A stretch of DNA of 64,000 nucleotides from Kitagawia praeruptora (lineage: Eukaryota > Streptophyta > Magnoliopsida > Apiales > Apiaceae). A model generated the notes under the pieces. The model was not told the DNA's origin and did no database searches. It saw nothing but the letters and a program-made list of their open reading frames with translations. Position numbers and translations under genes: made by a program. The stretch spans positions 14,847,501 through 14,911,500 of the forward strand of contig CM075346.1 in the NCBI GenBank assembly GCA_037693485.1. Direction: 5' to 3'. This document shows positions 43,631-54,659 of this stretch, one piece after another (the first letter of the stretch is position 1; each line of letters begins with the position of its first letter).

Positions 43631-46406
43631 ATTCCGTCCCGGAATCACGTTGAAAATGTCCATAGATATCTTCTTCAACCACACCTTCTAACTTCTACAC
43701 CACTTTCTCTATCCTTTTTTTTCCTTCATAATATCTCTATCTTGTTTGCGCAAAAATACACCAACATAAACTTGCTTGTCATTCATCAACATGCCATTTA
43801 GATTTTTAATAGCAGTACTTTCACTATCTTTTTCTTGCAAATCTCCTCCTGTATTCAGTCATTCTATCTTATCTCATCTCTCCTTCCTCTTTTGCCTAAG
43901 GGTATCGGCCACCACATTGGCCTTCCCTGAATGGTAGTGTATCTCACTATTGTTTAACTATGTTTTGATCTCTATCATGACATAAAATGTTAATACTCCA
44001 ATATTTGTATATATCACCTCTGTAAAATTTTCCAGAAAATAAGTTATAATAATATTCCTTGAAACAATTGTAAGAAAATATTATCTATAATATATATTTC
44101 CTGTTCGTACTTATACAAACATATACTTTCCTTTCATTCTAAGAATTTTCCTTGCACTTTCCCCATTATTCTCAAATCTCCTTTTTATATAGTTCTCTGA
44201 CTCTTAACAGATATTGATTTGGATGACACAAGAATAACTCACTTTCTTATATCACCACAGTTTACTTTCTCACAGATAGATTATTCTTATCTATATTATC
44301 AGTCCATTTACACCATTCATTGACTTAGTCGATCCCTAACCAAACATTTACACTTCAGAGGTTAAATTACAGCATACCTGCAATTTCCTCCGGATACCTT
44401 ATCCCATATGTCTATTGTTCACTATACGCTCTTTACATCTTATTGATCCATCTTAGTTCCTTCATGATATACTATCTATTCCACATCTAAAATTTCCTTT
44501 TATTATTCTCATCAAAATATTTACCTCAAGTTTTACTTATTCACACCTTTTTGGATTAATCCTTTGAATAATTAACATCTTTAATCTCTCTCTTTGCTAC
44601 TTAGGGTACTAGTCACAATATTGGCCTTCCTCCACTAAAAGTTATTGCACCTCGAATCCTTTATTAATTATCCCCACTTCCTTTGTTTATCCTTATTATG
44701 ACTCTATCCTCAAAATACACCTTACTCTCAATAGTAACTCTCAATTATACCTTAAAATTCCTCATATTCTTTTCTCTTACTAATTATCAAATATACCCAT
44801 TTCTTCTCGCGAAATTCCTTCCTCTCTTATATCGAAACGCTTCCAGTTCTAATTATCTCTTATTGAAATTTCCCTTGGAATCTCCAGTTCCCTTGTATAA
44901 TCACGTATACTATAAACATTGCTTCCATCCATTAATGAAATCTTCTATATTCAAAACAATTGATAGAATTTAAGAGACTTTGAATTGAAATGAACCCAGA
45001 AACAAGCAAGGGTCCCACAACAATTTATAAGATTAAGAGTTTTAAATAGCTCTTATTCGAAACAAGAGAATATTTGGGAAATCAATATGATGGAAGAACC
45101 CGTACGTCACACAAGTGAGGGCGTCCCCCCCCCCCCCGACTTTCTATCACACAGACAGATCGTCCTTGTGTATACATATAGGGTTGTTCCTCTTAGTTGG
45201 AGTAAGAAATATAGAGAGAAATTTAAATCACGATGATAAATACCATCTTCCGAAAATAATCTTAGAGGAATATTTTGACTAAGATAGATAAAATACAATT
45301 TTGAAACACATTTCAAGGGTGCCAAAAAGTTTTGAAAAGATACCAGCCCTTTTTGAATAAGAGGTGATAGATCACCCTGGAATTACTCACCAGTGGAGGA
45401 AAATTTGAAACTCAATAATATAATTTAACAGGGCTTTAGAAAATTTAAAAATAGGTACCGTTAATAGCCTCTGCCCAATTCAAAATCCCAAATAATGGAA
45501 GGTTTTCCTCAAATACCATATATATCTTAGACTGCGTACTCTCCAAAATTTCTTAAATTTGGCACTCACCCTGTAGCCTCAACCTATCGTCTGCTATTCC
45601 CAATTTTCTTCATTTACCTAGTCGTGACTTGGCTCGATACTCGCTGCCTTTATCCACAATAAAACAAAACCTTCTAATTGATATACTTACGTAATATTGA
45701 TCGTCTTGGCCTAACACTGCTCCAGTATCAAGGACCCTTCAAACTATACTCCTAAATTGTATATTCTAACATACCTTGTATACTCACGAGGTTATTTAAC
45801 ATACACCTCCTGATACATCAACTATTCCCTTTCTCATATCGATCCCGTGTGCTACATAAACTTAACACTTTTGGCATAATAACCTTTTCATTTAAGTCAA
45901 TCTCGGAATGTCTCAGTCTGTCTTGGTCCTTAAGGTATATCTTGGCTTTACCGACCAACCTCAGTTTCACCTTTTCACCTCCACAAACAATCAGTGTCTA
46001 TTCACCAATCTACGTACAATATTACCTCAAACTCCCTCATTTTCCTTTACATTTGCCCTAGTATTACGTTTAGGCGGCATGATTCTATACATAACAATAT
46101 TCTCCATTATTTACCCAAATTTAGGGTACAATAAACATTATTCCATATTCAATAATTATATCACCGATTAACACATTTATATATATATCCCTAGCCACTC
46201 ACGAACATAACTCGACTCACTCATTTCCTCTCCATCTATAATAAAACAAAAACCTTTATTAGTAATAATCTATAAAATTATAATCACTACTTAGAATAAA
46301 CGCTTCGTTCGATAAACCACCCTTGAACTCGATGTGAGTTCACAATTTCTATTATTACTGATATATTTATTATTATCACTATTGTTCCTGAGCATTATGA
46401 CTCTTA
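43631..46406 (-). pseudogene. Element F interior: degenerate Gypsy remnants, otherwise non-coding
   Basis: AT-rich with no long ORF. On minus, 43895-43955 translates to a recognisable RNase H tail (EIHYHSGKANVVADTL, then basic residues and a stop). A second, more decayed version of the same motif lies at about 44595-44660. No gag, protease, RT or integrase motif can be read. A run of about 13 C at 45126-45138 is a likely sequencing-sensitive site. Frames such as 44683-44973 and 45107-45325 show no family resemblance. Confidence 0.6.
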
Positions 46407-46418
46407 GCTCTGATACCA
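46407..46418 (-). other. Primer-binding site of element F
   Basis: GCTCTGATACCA on plus, complement of TGGTATCAGAGC, three bases from the right LTR. Confidence 0.9.
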
Positions 46419-46421
46419 AAC

Positions 46422-46942
46422 TGTGACAGCCCCAAATCCGGGGTCATGAATCCAGGCCGTCACGGACAAATTTCCATTCAATATCAATATCTCTTGGGTC
46501 TTTTTTTTATATAACAATCAATACTTATGCAATTGACCCCGCAATAATACACGCACACACACACACACCAGTCATATGCTCAGAGAACAACATTCACCAT
46601 AATAACAGTTTAGAGTTGAGAGTTAAAAGAGTTATTACAAATCAGGATCAAGCTCAAATACATTGTTAAATTATACTTCCACATGAAGCATTTCAACAAT
46701 CAAAAGTTTATTACATTCTTACACACTTAATTATACATAAGTTCCCAGAACCCGTCTGCCTCTACGCTACCTCAGGAATCGATGCTAGCGCGCTCTCAGA
46801 AGGTCGCCTTCCCCCTACCCTCTTGCGGGGCGTTCTGCATAGTATCGGCATACCTAGCTGTGTATACATCAGTAGCAAGAGTGAGCTATAGTAGCTCAGC
46901 AAGATAATTTCTATCTACTAACATCAAAGGAAAATAAACCAT

Positions 46943-46973
<31 letters not shown>

Positions 46974-49944
46974 GACAAAAGCAAACTTCAGTTATTATGG
47001 AAGAATTTTATTTCCATTCAATATGTATATACACTTTCCAATTATCCTTGTACAAAAGAAATATATAGTATCATTCCATCAGTCTCGCTTCTAATATCAT
47101 ATAATATCAGTTCCTCTTCTTGAATTCTATAACAATCAATATACCATCTCAATGTACTTTTCTAGGATAATACGAAAACTTGAACAAATCTTTCATTATC
47201 ATTTTCTCATTTCCTTCATATGCAACGATTATATAATTTAACATAAAATCAGTTTCTCTTCATCTGTAACAGTAATTCCATCTTTTCATATCACTTTTCT
47301 GTTTTCAGTTATAGAAATCTGAAAACCATTTTTCAATTCTTTCCTTTAAAGAAAACGTTGGGGATTTCCACTGTTGCCGAATACGTAAGGACGATGATCA
47401 GTCGCCCTCCGTACCCGTCCCTTTTACTACCGGTAGACGGAGGTAGGTTCTCCACCATCCCCCAGGAGGAGGTTCACCACTACATCCTTCCTCGGCACTC
47501 TTGGGCCGGAATTAAATATTGGATGCTGGACTGTGCCACTACCACACAGCCTCTTACGCTTATTGTTGCAATCCCCCTTTTCAAATCACTTTTCCATTAA
47601 CAATTACCATTTCACATTTTCCATTTCCATTCACATTTCCCTTCACATATATCATTTCCATTTCCATTTATCATCACCTTTAAAATATTTATGTCATAAT
47701 ACTTTGATTATGACTCAGACATCTCTTCTATATTCGATGAAATCAAATATGTTCTTGTATAAATAGAGTATTCCATTTATTTTAGAAGTATTAAATAATA
47801 CTCAATAATATCTGTCACAACATTTGGAAAGAATATTTTTAACATAATATTATAAATCATATAACCCTAGATAATAACTGATACCATTCCTTTATATATA
47901 ACCCTAGATAACAACTGATACCATTCCTTTATATATATAACTCTTAATCATAAGGCATGTTCACTTCATGCATAAACATCTCTATGTTTATCCATATCCA
48001 TCTCATACTCGTATCCATGTCCATATTCATATCATACTCATATACCATATATATATTCCATGAAATCAAGTTTCTTTAAAGACAGATAATTTCCAAGTAG
48101 GGATAGAAAAGATCTTGCCTCGGTTTCGGTATCCTGACGGTATGGCTCGTGGCTCTTCCGGAGTTTCTATAAACACAAAAGGACCGTCGTTAGAATACCA
48201 CATCTCTTACTCACTACACTCTTGTATAACATTACCCTTGACACTTTAATATATGTTTAACGTATCACTATTACCCCAAAGGTTCAAGAACTTAACCATT
48301 TATAAGTTCAATCGAAGTTTCAGGGGTTTTTACCATTTCCCCTAACGACCACACTTAACTGTAAAATTTCTCAGAAAATATGGATTTCGAATTTTACCAT
48401 AAGGCCAACTGGTAATGCTTCTTTGACTACCCTACTACCATATTCCAAAATTTTATAAGTTTTTAAAAATGTCTATGTATGGTAGTTATAGCCTCAAAGT
48501 TAACACAATTACGGTTTCTCGGTTTTCGAACATCTTTCACTAAAACTGACTTTTCTCCTAAACCGTTCATCAGATTTTAACGCACTTTATATCAAAACGA
48601 TCTATGAACCAAGATCTATCTCCTCATGGTCACTTGGGGGTCTGGATAGTAACCTACCGTACGGGTACAGTGTCCAAAAACAGGGCAGTTTCTTGGTCTA
48701 ACGAAAATCGGACATTATAACGGCTATATTTTCATACTTTCCAAAATCAAACTCCTCCAAATCAATCATCCACCTTATACACCATCACTTACACCATGTG
48801 GTCATCTTACCAACCATGGTTACAAGCACATACTCCTTCCATATTCAACTTTAATCACTTACAAACACATATAACATCATAATCTTAACATTTATACCAC
48901 TTAATCACTAAACCAAACAATATCCATCATAAATATAAAAAGGGCAAGAGTATTTATACCTTCTTGAAGCTTTAACAATACTTAATAATCCTTAGCTAGC
49001 CCTTAAACAACCTTACAATAGCTTGTGTAGTCTAAAGAAACCATAAAACACAAGTTAGTTCTTGAAAACTACTATTCATCACTATTCATTCATCACTTTG
49101 ATGAATTTATTATCTTACCAAATGATGCTTGATTTCTATGAAACTTGGTGGATGTCTCTATATATCCTCAAGTAACCTCCATGATTTTTCCCTTGATTTT
49201 TAGTTGATTCTAGCTAGGGTTTTGAAATTGATTTTTTTCTTGATGAATAGTGACCTACGAATTTTGATGAAATGAAGAAGATGAGATTTGTTTTATGTTG
49301 GTTAGATCTTATCTTGGTGTTTACTTGTTAATCTAGAGTGTTATGGAAGCCTTGGAAGATATTTGTAGTTAAAACCTTGCAAAAGTACTAATTTGCCCCT
49401 TAAAACATGTGTTATTGGATGGTGATGTCACTTGGATGATCTAATCTCCTAATCTCTTAATTTTCTAAGTAAAATACCAATCACATTGGTAACTAATGTG
49501 GTATGTATCCTTGTTATATTACTAATCTTGGTTGCTTGGTTTCCATACTCGTCTAATTGTGGTTCGTTTCGAATATACCTCATTATCTCAGTGGTTCTGA
49601 AATCATTTAACAATCCAAATTCCTTTGGTATTCTCTTAACTTAATAATCCCTTGGTTTAACCTAAATCTTCTAATTCCTCAATATATAATTCTTATAATA
49701 TTTCCATGCTCCTTAATATCCAATCAAAGCTTATTCGAAATCAAAATCCTCAAAATCCATATTCAGGAATTTCTGAAATCTATCGTCATTTCGGGTCACT
49801 TAATTTCAGTGTATAATATTAATATGGTTTCTGTTTATTCATTTTCTGTTTCCATTATAGGGTACCTACATACCATTTCTCTAAATCCTCCAAATTTATT
49901 ATTCATGTGATCACTGTAGCATCGCTAAAGTTAGGGTTATTACA
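46422..49944 (-). repeat. Element F right LTR (5' LTR on minus)
   Basis: Same ends as the left LTR. Contains a longer (TA)n run (46943-46970) and an extra ~95-bp segment at about 49201-49297. Overall very similar to the left LTR by eye. No protein-coding content. Confidence 0.92.
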
Positions 49945-49949
49945 CGGAT
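49945..49949. repeat. Target-site duplication CGGAT of element F, right
   Basis: Matches 40120-40124. Confidence 0.93.
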
Positions 49950-51843
49950 TGTTTTGTCAATACCCTTAGTGAAGGGCGTATGATATTCATTCTTTAAATA
50001 TAGACCGGGAGTCGGTGTTTTGGGATATAGAGATAGTCGTGGAAACTCGGAGGGATTCCAGTGACAGTTTATTTGAGGAATGTTATTTATGAATATTGTT
50101 TATATTCCATAAAGTATTGATTACTTGGAAATTATTCGAGAAATGCTATTTGAATATTATCTCAATCGAGAAGTACTATATGAATATTATTTTGAATATT
50201 CATTCGAGTATATTAATTATTGAATATTATTTTAATATTCATTTGAGCTTTAATTACTTAAATGAATATTAGTTTTGAATATTCATTTAGAGTTTGATTA
50301 TTCAATGAATAATTACTTTAATATTCTTGGAAAATTATTTATTAAATGAATATTATTTTGAATATTCATTTAAGATTTTATGTACTTGATGAATATTATT
50401 TTAAAATATTCATTCGAAGTTCTATTTACTTAAGGAATATTGCTTCGAATATTTCTTTAAAGTTTTGATTACTAAAAAAATATTATTTGGATATTTATTT
50501 AGAATATTATTTATTAAATGAATATTATTTTCAAATATTCATTTAAGGTTTGATTTATTTGATGAACATTATTTTAAACATTTATTTGAGTTTATTTAAT
50601 TAATGAATATTATTTTGAATATTCATTTAAAGAAGAGAGTTATTTAGTAAATAATTCTATATATTCATTCAAGGATTACTTACGAGCAAAATTATGATTT
50701 ATTCATATTCCTTAATTACTACTGATTTAATAAATATTCTTGGAATATTTATTTAAATCCTTTTAAGTTCTTTTTATAATGATTGATATTATTCAAAGAT
50801 TATCTGTCACCTTCAGATATGGTGTAAAATATTTCGGAGTATTTTATGACTATTTTTATCAAGGGGAGGTTCCCAAACTTTATTTTCATTTAAATCTATC
50901 ATAAAGAAGATTTAAATACTCGCTCAACTTCCAAACGTATATAAGGAAACCTCACTTGAGAGATGTTATTTATCGGATTGCCCGGTCCTATACTTGCTAA
51001 ACTATCTTGTCACTCTCATCTTGATTCTTTCAAACATCGATATGAATCTGTTTGGTTACCTCCTCAACGTTCGAGGGGTAAGAATTGATGGAACAAGTTT
51101 AGATCCATTAACAAGCATCAGCTTGGGAAATATTGGTGAATTTTCCTTTCCAACTAGATACGACTACTTTGTGGAGTCCTATCAACAAGTAATATACTTG
51201 GGGAAAGGGGGAGGAAATTTACGTTTTAGAGTTATGGATGTTAAATGAATTAGGAGATGCGTAAGTGACCCACTGGCGCCGGTCCAGCAAATGGCCCAAC
51301 CGTTGGCCGAGGGGGTTCCAGAGGGCGGTAGATAAGTAAATCCGTCGGTGCTTCCTTCTACATGTAGAGAACAAGAGGTGGGGAGCATAACATGCGACTG
51401 ATCATCGTGTAAATGTTTTGTCTCCTGGCACGTCAAACTCCAGTATTAGTTCATCTCTCAATGTTGGAAATTTTCTGCAACATTATCATTGTTGGCAGGA
51501 TTGAAAAGTGTTATATCTGGAATTGCAATATTCTTCCTACAAGTTCCTCTATTATGAAAATATGATAATATCTTGCTTATCTTTGACATAGCAGATATTT
51601 CTTCGGAATAATTACATTTTGAGTTACCTTGTAACTTCATCTCATACCTTATATTGGTACTACGTTCGTTAGTGCATGGCATACGTTCGATGGTTACTCT
51701 GATTTCATCTCTGGGACTATAACGGGTGTGTTTTATGTTGTTGTTTTGGGTCACAAGGTTGTAATTTAAATTATGTTGGTTGTGTGGATGTGTATTGAGA
51801 CCGTAACGACCAGATCCCCGACCCCGGATCTGGGGGTGTTACA
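49950..51843 (+). repeat. LTR H, piece 3 of 3, with its 3' end
   Basis: Right-hand part of LTR H. Its end GACCCCGGATCTGGGGGTGTTACA-type (51820-51843) corresponds to the F LTR end in sense orientation (GACCCCGGATTTGGGGCTGT...CACA), so H is a related LTR in plus orientation. No primer site follows, so it is either a 3' LTR or a solo LTR. The left portion holds an array of AT palindromes (50090-50650). No gene; frames such as 50994-51248 and 51458-51754 have no support. Confidence 0.75.
50090..50650. repeat. Array of imperfect palindromes GAATATT...AATATTC
   Basis: About nine units, each roughly 50-60 bp, built round AATGAATATTATTTTGAATA followed by TTCATT, which can fold back on itself. Units are degenerate. 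It lies inside LTR H. Confidence 0.75.
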
Positions 51844-52346
51844 GATGATGCCCGAGTATGGAATGCACGTGATTCCTCTCATTTACTTCGAATATGGATT
51901 GCGTCTTCCGATGCATCCTTTCCATTTAGCGATCTATGAGGCCTTAGGCTGTGGGGTTGCGCAATTGGCCCCTAATTCAGTGGCCCAGGTAAGCGGTTTT
52001 ATTGCTCGTTGCGCCGAAGTAAATCGCATTCCTACGTTGAGGTTGTTCTTTTCCATCTATGGAATTAAGCACTCTGGTGGTCAAGTTTACTTCGATAAGA
52101 GGTCGGGTCGGTCAAAGCTGGTTGATATGAAGTCATCGAACTCTGGTTACCACGGGAAGTGGTTGTACTTTTATGGTCCTGATTTGGAATTTATTAAACC
52201 TTGTGGGAAAATTTCAAAAGATACTTTAGAAAGACTATAAAAAATGGAGAAGTATGACAACCAGTTTTTAGATCAGTTTCAGGGTTTGAGTTCCTTGTAC
52301 ACCCATGTTCATCTTAAAAATGCTCAGTTTTTGGAGAAGCACAATC

Positions 52347-52459
52347 GTAATTTTGTTTTATTTTTTCAGAATTCATTTGTTTTTTGTATTTTCATATTTT
52401 CTTTTGGCGTTTGGTTTTATATGTGCTGATTCTGAGCGTGTCTTTTTGCATTTTGGTAG
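52347..52459 (+). other. Predicted intron 1 of the G accessory gene
   Basis: Donor GTAATTTTG after AATC, T-rich interior, acceptor TTTTGGTAG. Joining keeps the frame in phase 1. Confidence 0.5.
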
Positions 52460-53006
52460 TTGCTGGAGAATCTTTGAAGAAAATTTTTCCTAGTGGATTA
52501 AGGGAAGAAATGGATCGAGCCTTGGTGTTGTTGGCTAAACAATCTATCGCCTCCAAAGCGAATGCAAAGAACCCTTTGGAGAAGGTTAGTGATAACGTCT
52601 TAAAGCCCGTTAACTTTCCGGAAGTTGAAGTCGTGGAGGAGTTAAAGTTGAAAATGTTGGTTCTGGTGTTGCTGGGGATTCAGAGCTTCGCGAAAGGAAG
52701 CGTAACCGAGACCGTGATGGTGGGTCGTCTCGTAGGATTGTTCTGAGATGATGTGATGATGGGGGTCGTGATAGCCTTTGTAAGCCTCCAGTTGCTCCCG
52801 AGGCTACAAATCTTCCTACTATTTTTCAACCTGTTGATCCTTTGACTTCAATTCGGGTTGAGGTTTCCCCGCACCAACGTTGGACTGCCGGGCCTAACGC
52901 TCCCGTCCAAGTTTTTCAAGTTTTTGATTTGCCCCAGGATCTTACTTCTTATGTGGATAAGTCCCGTCCGGAAGTTGTTGAGCGATGCTTGACACGCGGG
53001 GGTCGA

Positions 53007-53126
53007 GTAAGTTATTTATTCATTTGTGTTGTAGTATTTATATGTGCGTTTTATTTATCATTGTATGTTGTATATATGTTGTGTTTATCTAGATGTTGAT
53101 AATGACTTTTCTGTTTGTCTTTACAG
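53007..53126 (+). other. Predicted intron 2 of the G accessory gene
   Basis: Donor GTAAGTTAT and acceptor TGTCTTTACAG. Joining GGR to FLSDL keeps phase 0. Confidence 0.6.
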
Positions 53127-53679
53127 TTCTTATCTGATTTGACTCACATTGTAAATGCCTATAAGGCTGATACTGGCTTTTCCGAAAGAGATCGCCTCGT
53201 CAAGGAATTGTCTGACTCTAAGGCAGGACGTCTCGAAGCCGAGAAGCGATCCAGTGAGTCGGAATGGAGGGAAGCAGAGGCCGCGAAAGGATTTTTAAAG
53301 CCAAGAAGAAGCTTATGGAAGGGGATAAAGTTCTTAAGGATAAGATTTCTTCTCTGAGTGGAGAATTGGATCAGGCTAAAGTGATGGTTAATGTTGAGAA
53401 GGAAAAGTCCACGGGTTTAGGGAAGGAGATCGCACATATGCGTAGCGAGCTGACCCAGCTTCGCGAGGAGAATGCTGCTCTAAAAATTGAAGTCGACAAG
53501 GTGTTGCTGATGTTGCCCAAGCGCTCGGGATAGGATATGGTTATTGTTATGACCGTTTGAAGGTTGTTGGTGTTGACCTCACGGGTCAGGCCTTTGAGGA
53601 TTATTGTGTTGACCTTGCCAAGGCGATGCCTGTCGCGACCAACGAGGAGAACGCTATAGCCAATGAGAAGAATGTTTGA

Positions 53680-54659
53680 AGGCAAGGAATGCCTCGTTTA
53701 TTTATTATGAATTTGGTTTTTATTGATATGAACTTTATTTGCCAGGGAATGCCCTGAGTAGTTGTAAGCTTAACTTTGGTTTTTCAACTTTGCCTAAATT
53801 TGCCGGAGAATGCTCCGAGTATCTGTAATGCTTAACTTTATCCTTAACTTTATCCTTGTTTATGAACTTGGAATTTTCATCTTTTTTAATCTTATTTTTA
53901 AATGTTTATTTTCACATGCAATGCAGTAAAGAGGATAGATGAGAAATGTTGCAAGTGTTCGCATATTAATGTATGGCTTAACCTTTTTCCTGTAGGTTTT
54001 GATTGTTTAACATTTCTATTTTTATCTTTAATTTCACAAACTCTTATTTCTCAATTATTTTAGTTTTTATTTGTGATGATTCAGTAGAATCGATTTTGTG
54101 ATTATTTGAGTAGGCTAAGATTCAACAAATACAGGATTTTTGTTTACAGCTCCTGATATCGTGGAATCTTGCAAAGAAAAAAAAATGTTATCCTCTTATT
54201 TATCTTGAATCTTTCTTCTGGTTATTGTATTCTTTATTAGCTTGTAAGCTAATAAAAATTTATAAGTTAAGAAGACTTGAATGGAAAGATTGACAAAATT
54301 TTCTTTATTGATTTTGCTTGAATCTAAGATTTTGACTTAGTTGTTTGCCCTTGGGCAATTATGTCACTAACGTTTTTGGTGTGATAATGTTTGCCTTAAG
54401 GTATTTACCCAAAATGAAGATTCCATGAATCTATTAAAGTCATAAAAATCTTAGTAGCTTATTGTGGATTTCGCATAAGATTTTCATATTGACATCATTA
54501 AACTTATGTAGCAAGACACTAAGAAGATGTAGCAAGAACACTTTTATTAATAAATTAATGGAGGTCTAGGTGAGGATCTCGTATCAAACCTTTTGCACTA
54601 AGACCAAATTTTTAGGCGGGACTTGATGGCTTGTTCTTGTACAAAGCGATATTACATCA
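53680..54659. other. Element G non-coding region between accessory gene and pol
   Basis: AT-rich. The left part has three short repeats of a GGAATGCC(T/C)..GAGTA kind (53690-53830). The boundary of the 4.1-kb duplication is at about 53923. No ORF. Confidence 0.6.

Larger units (their letters stand above)
40125..49944 (-). mobile_element. Element F: LARD-like, coding-poor Gypsy derivative, 9,820 bp
   Basis: Two long LTRs (3,487 and 3,523 bp) enclose only 2.8 kb of interior with no ORF of note. The 5-bp target duplication CGGAT is intact. The primer site (46407-46418, minus) matches Met-tRNA, and the polypurine tract (43612-43630, minus) fixes the orientation. Long LTRs with a short, non-coding interior are the hallmark of large retrotransposon derivatives, which rely on an autonomous partner. 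Remnants of a Gypsy RNase H end (HYHSGKANVVADTL) in the interior point to a chromovirus-type Ty3/Gypsy origin. F2 at the right edge of the window is a relative with a gag start. Confidence 0.88.
51844..53679 (+). pseudogene. Accessory gene of Tat-type element G, antisense to its pol, spliced and decayed
   Basis: Coding segments 51844-52346, 52460-53006 and 53127-53679 join through introns with GTAATT..TAG and GTAAGT..CAG borders; phases match (1 and 0). The first segment (YGLRLPMHPFHLAIYEALGC, LAPNSVAQVSGF, FSIYGIKHSGGQVYF, GYHGKWLYFYG) resembles the 'putative gypsy type transposon' domain (PF04195-like). The last is a long coiled coil (LREENAALKIEVDK). The 5' end is cut by LTR H at 51843. 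A TAA at 52238 and frameshifts near 52670, 53293 and 53505 disable it. Antisense accessory ORFs downstream of pol are known in Tat/Grande-type elements. Confidence 0.6.

Noticed and set aside
45107..45325. 72-codon minus frame in the F interior ending in a poly-Gly tract
   Set aside because: The Gly run comes from a poly-C homopolymer at 45126-45138. No family resemblance, and the interior is otherwise non-coding.
49950..51843. H as an independent gene region (frames 50994-51248, 51182-51436, 51458-51754)
   Set aside because: The sequence is LTR DNA by its end and its similarity to F. The frames are short and overlap on both strands without domain support.
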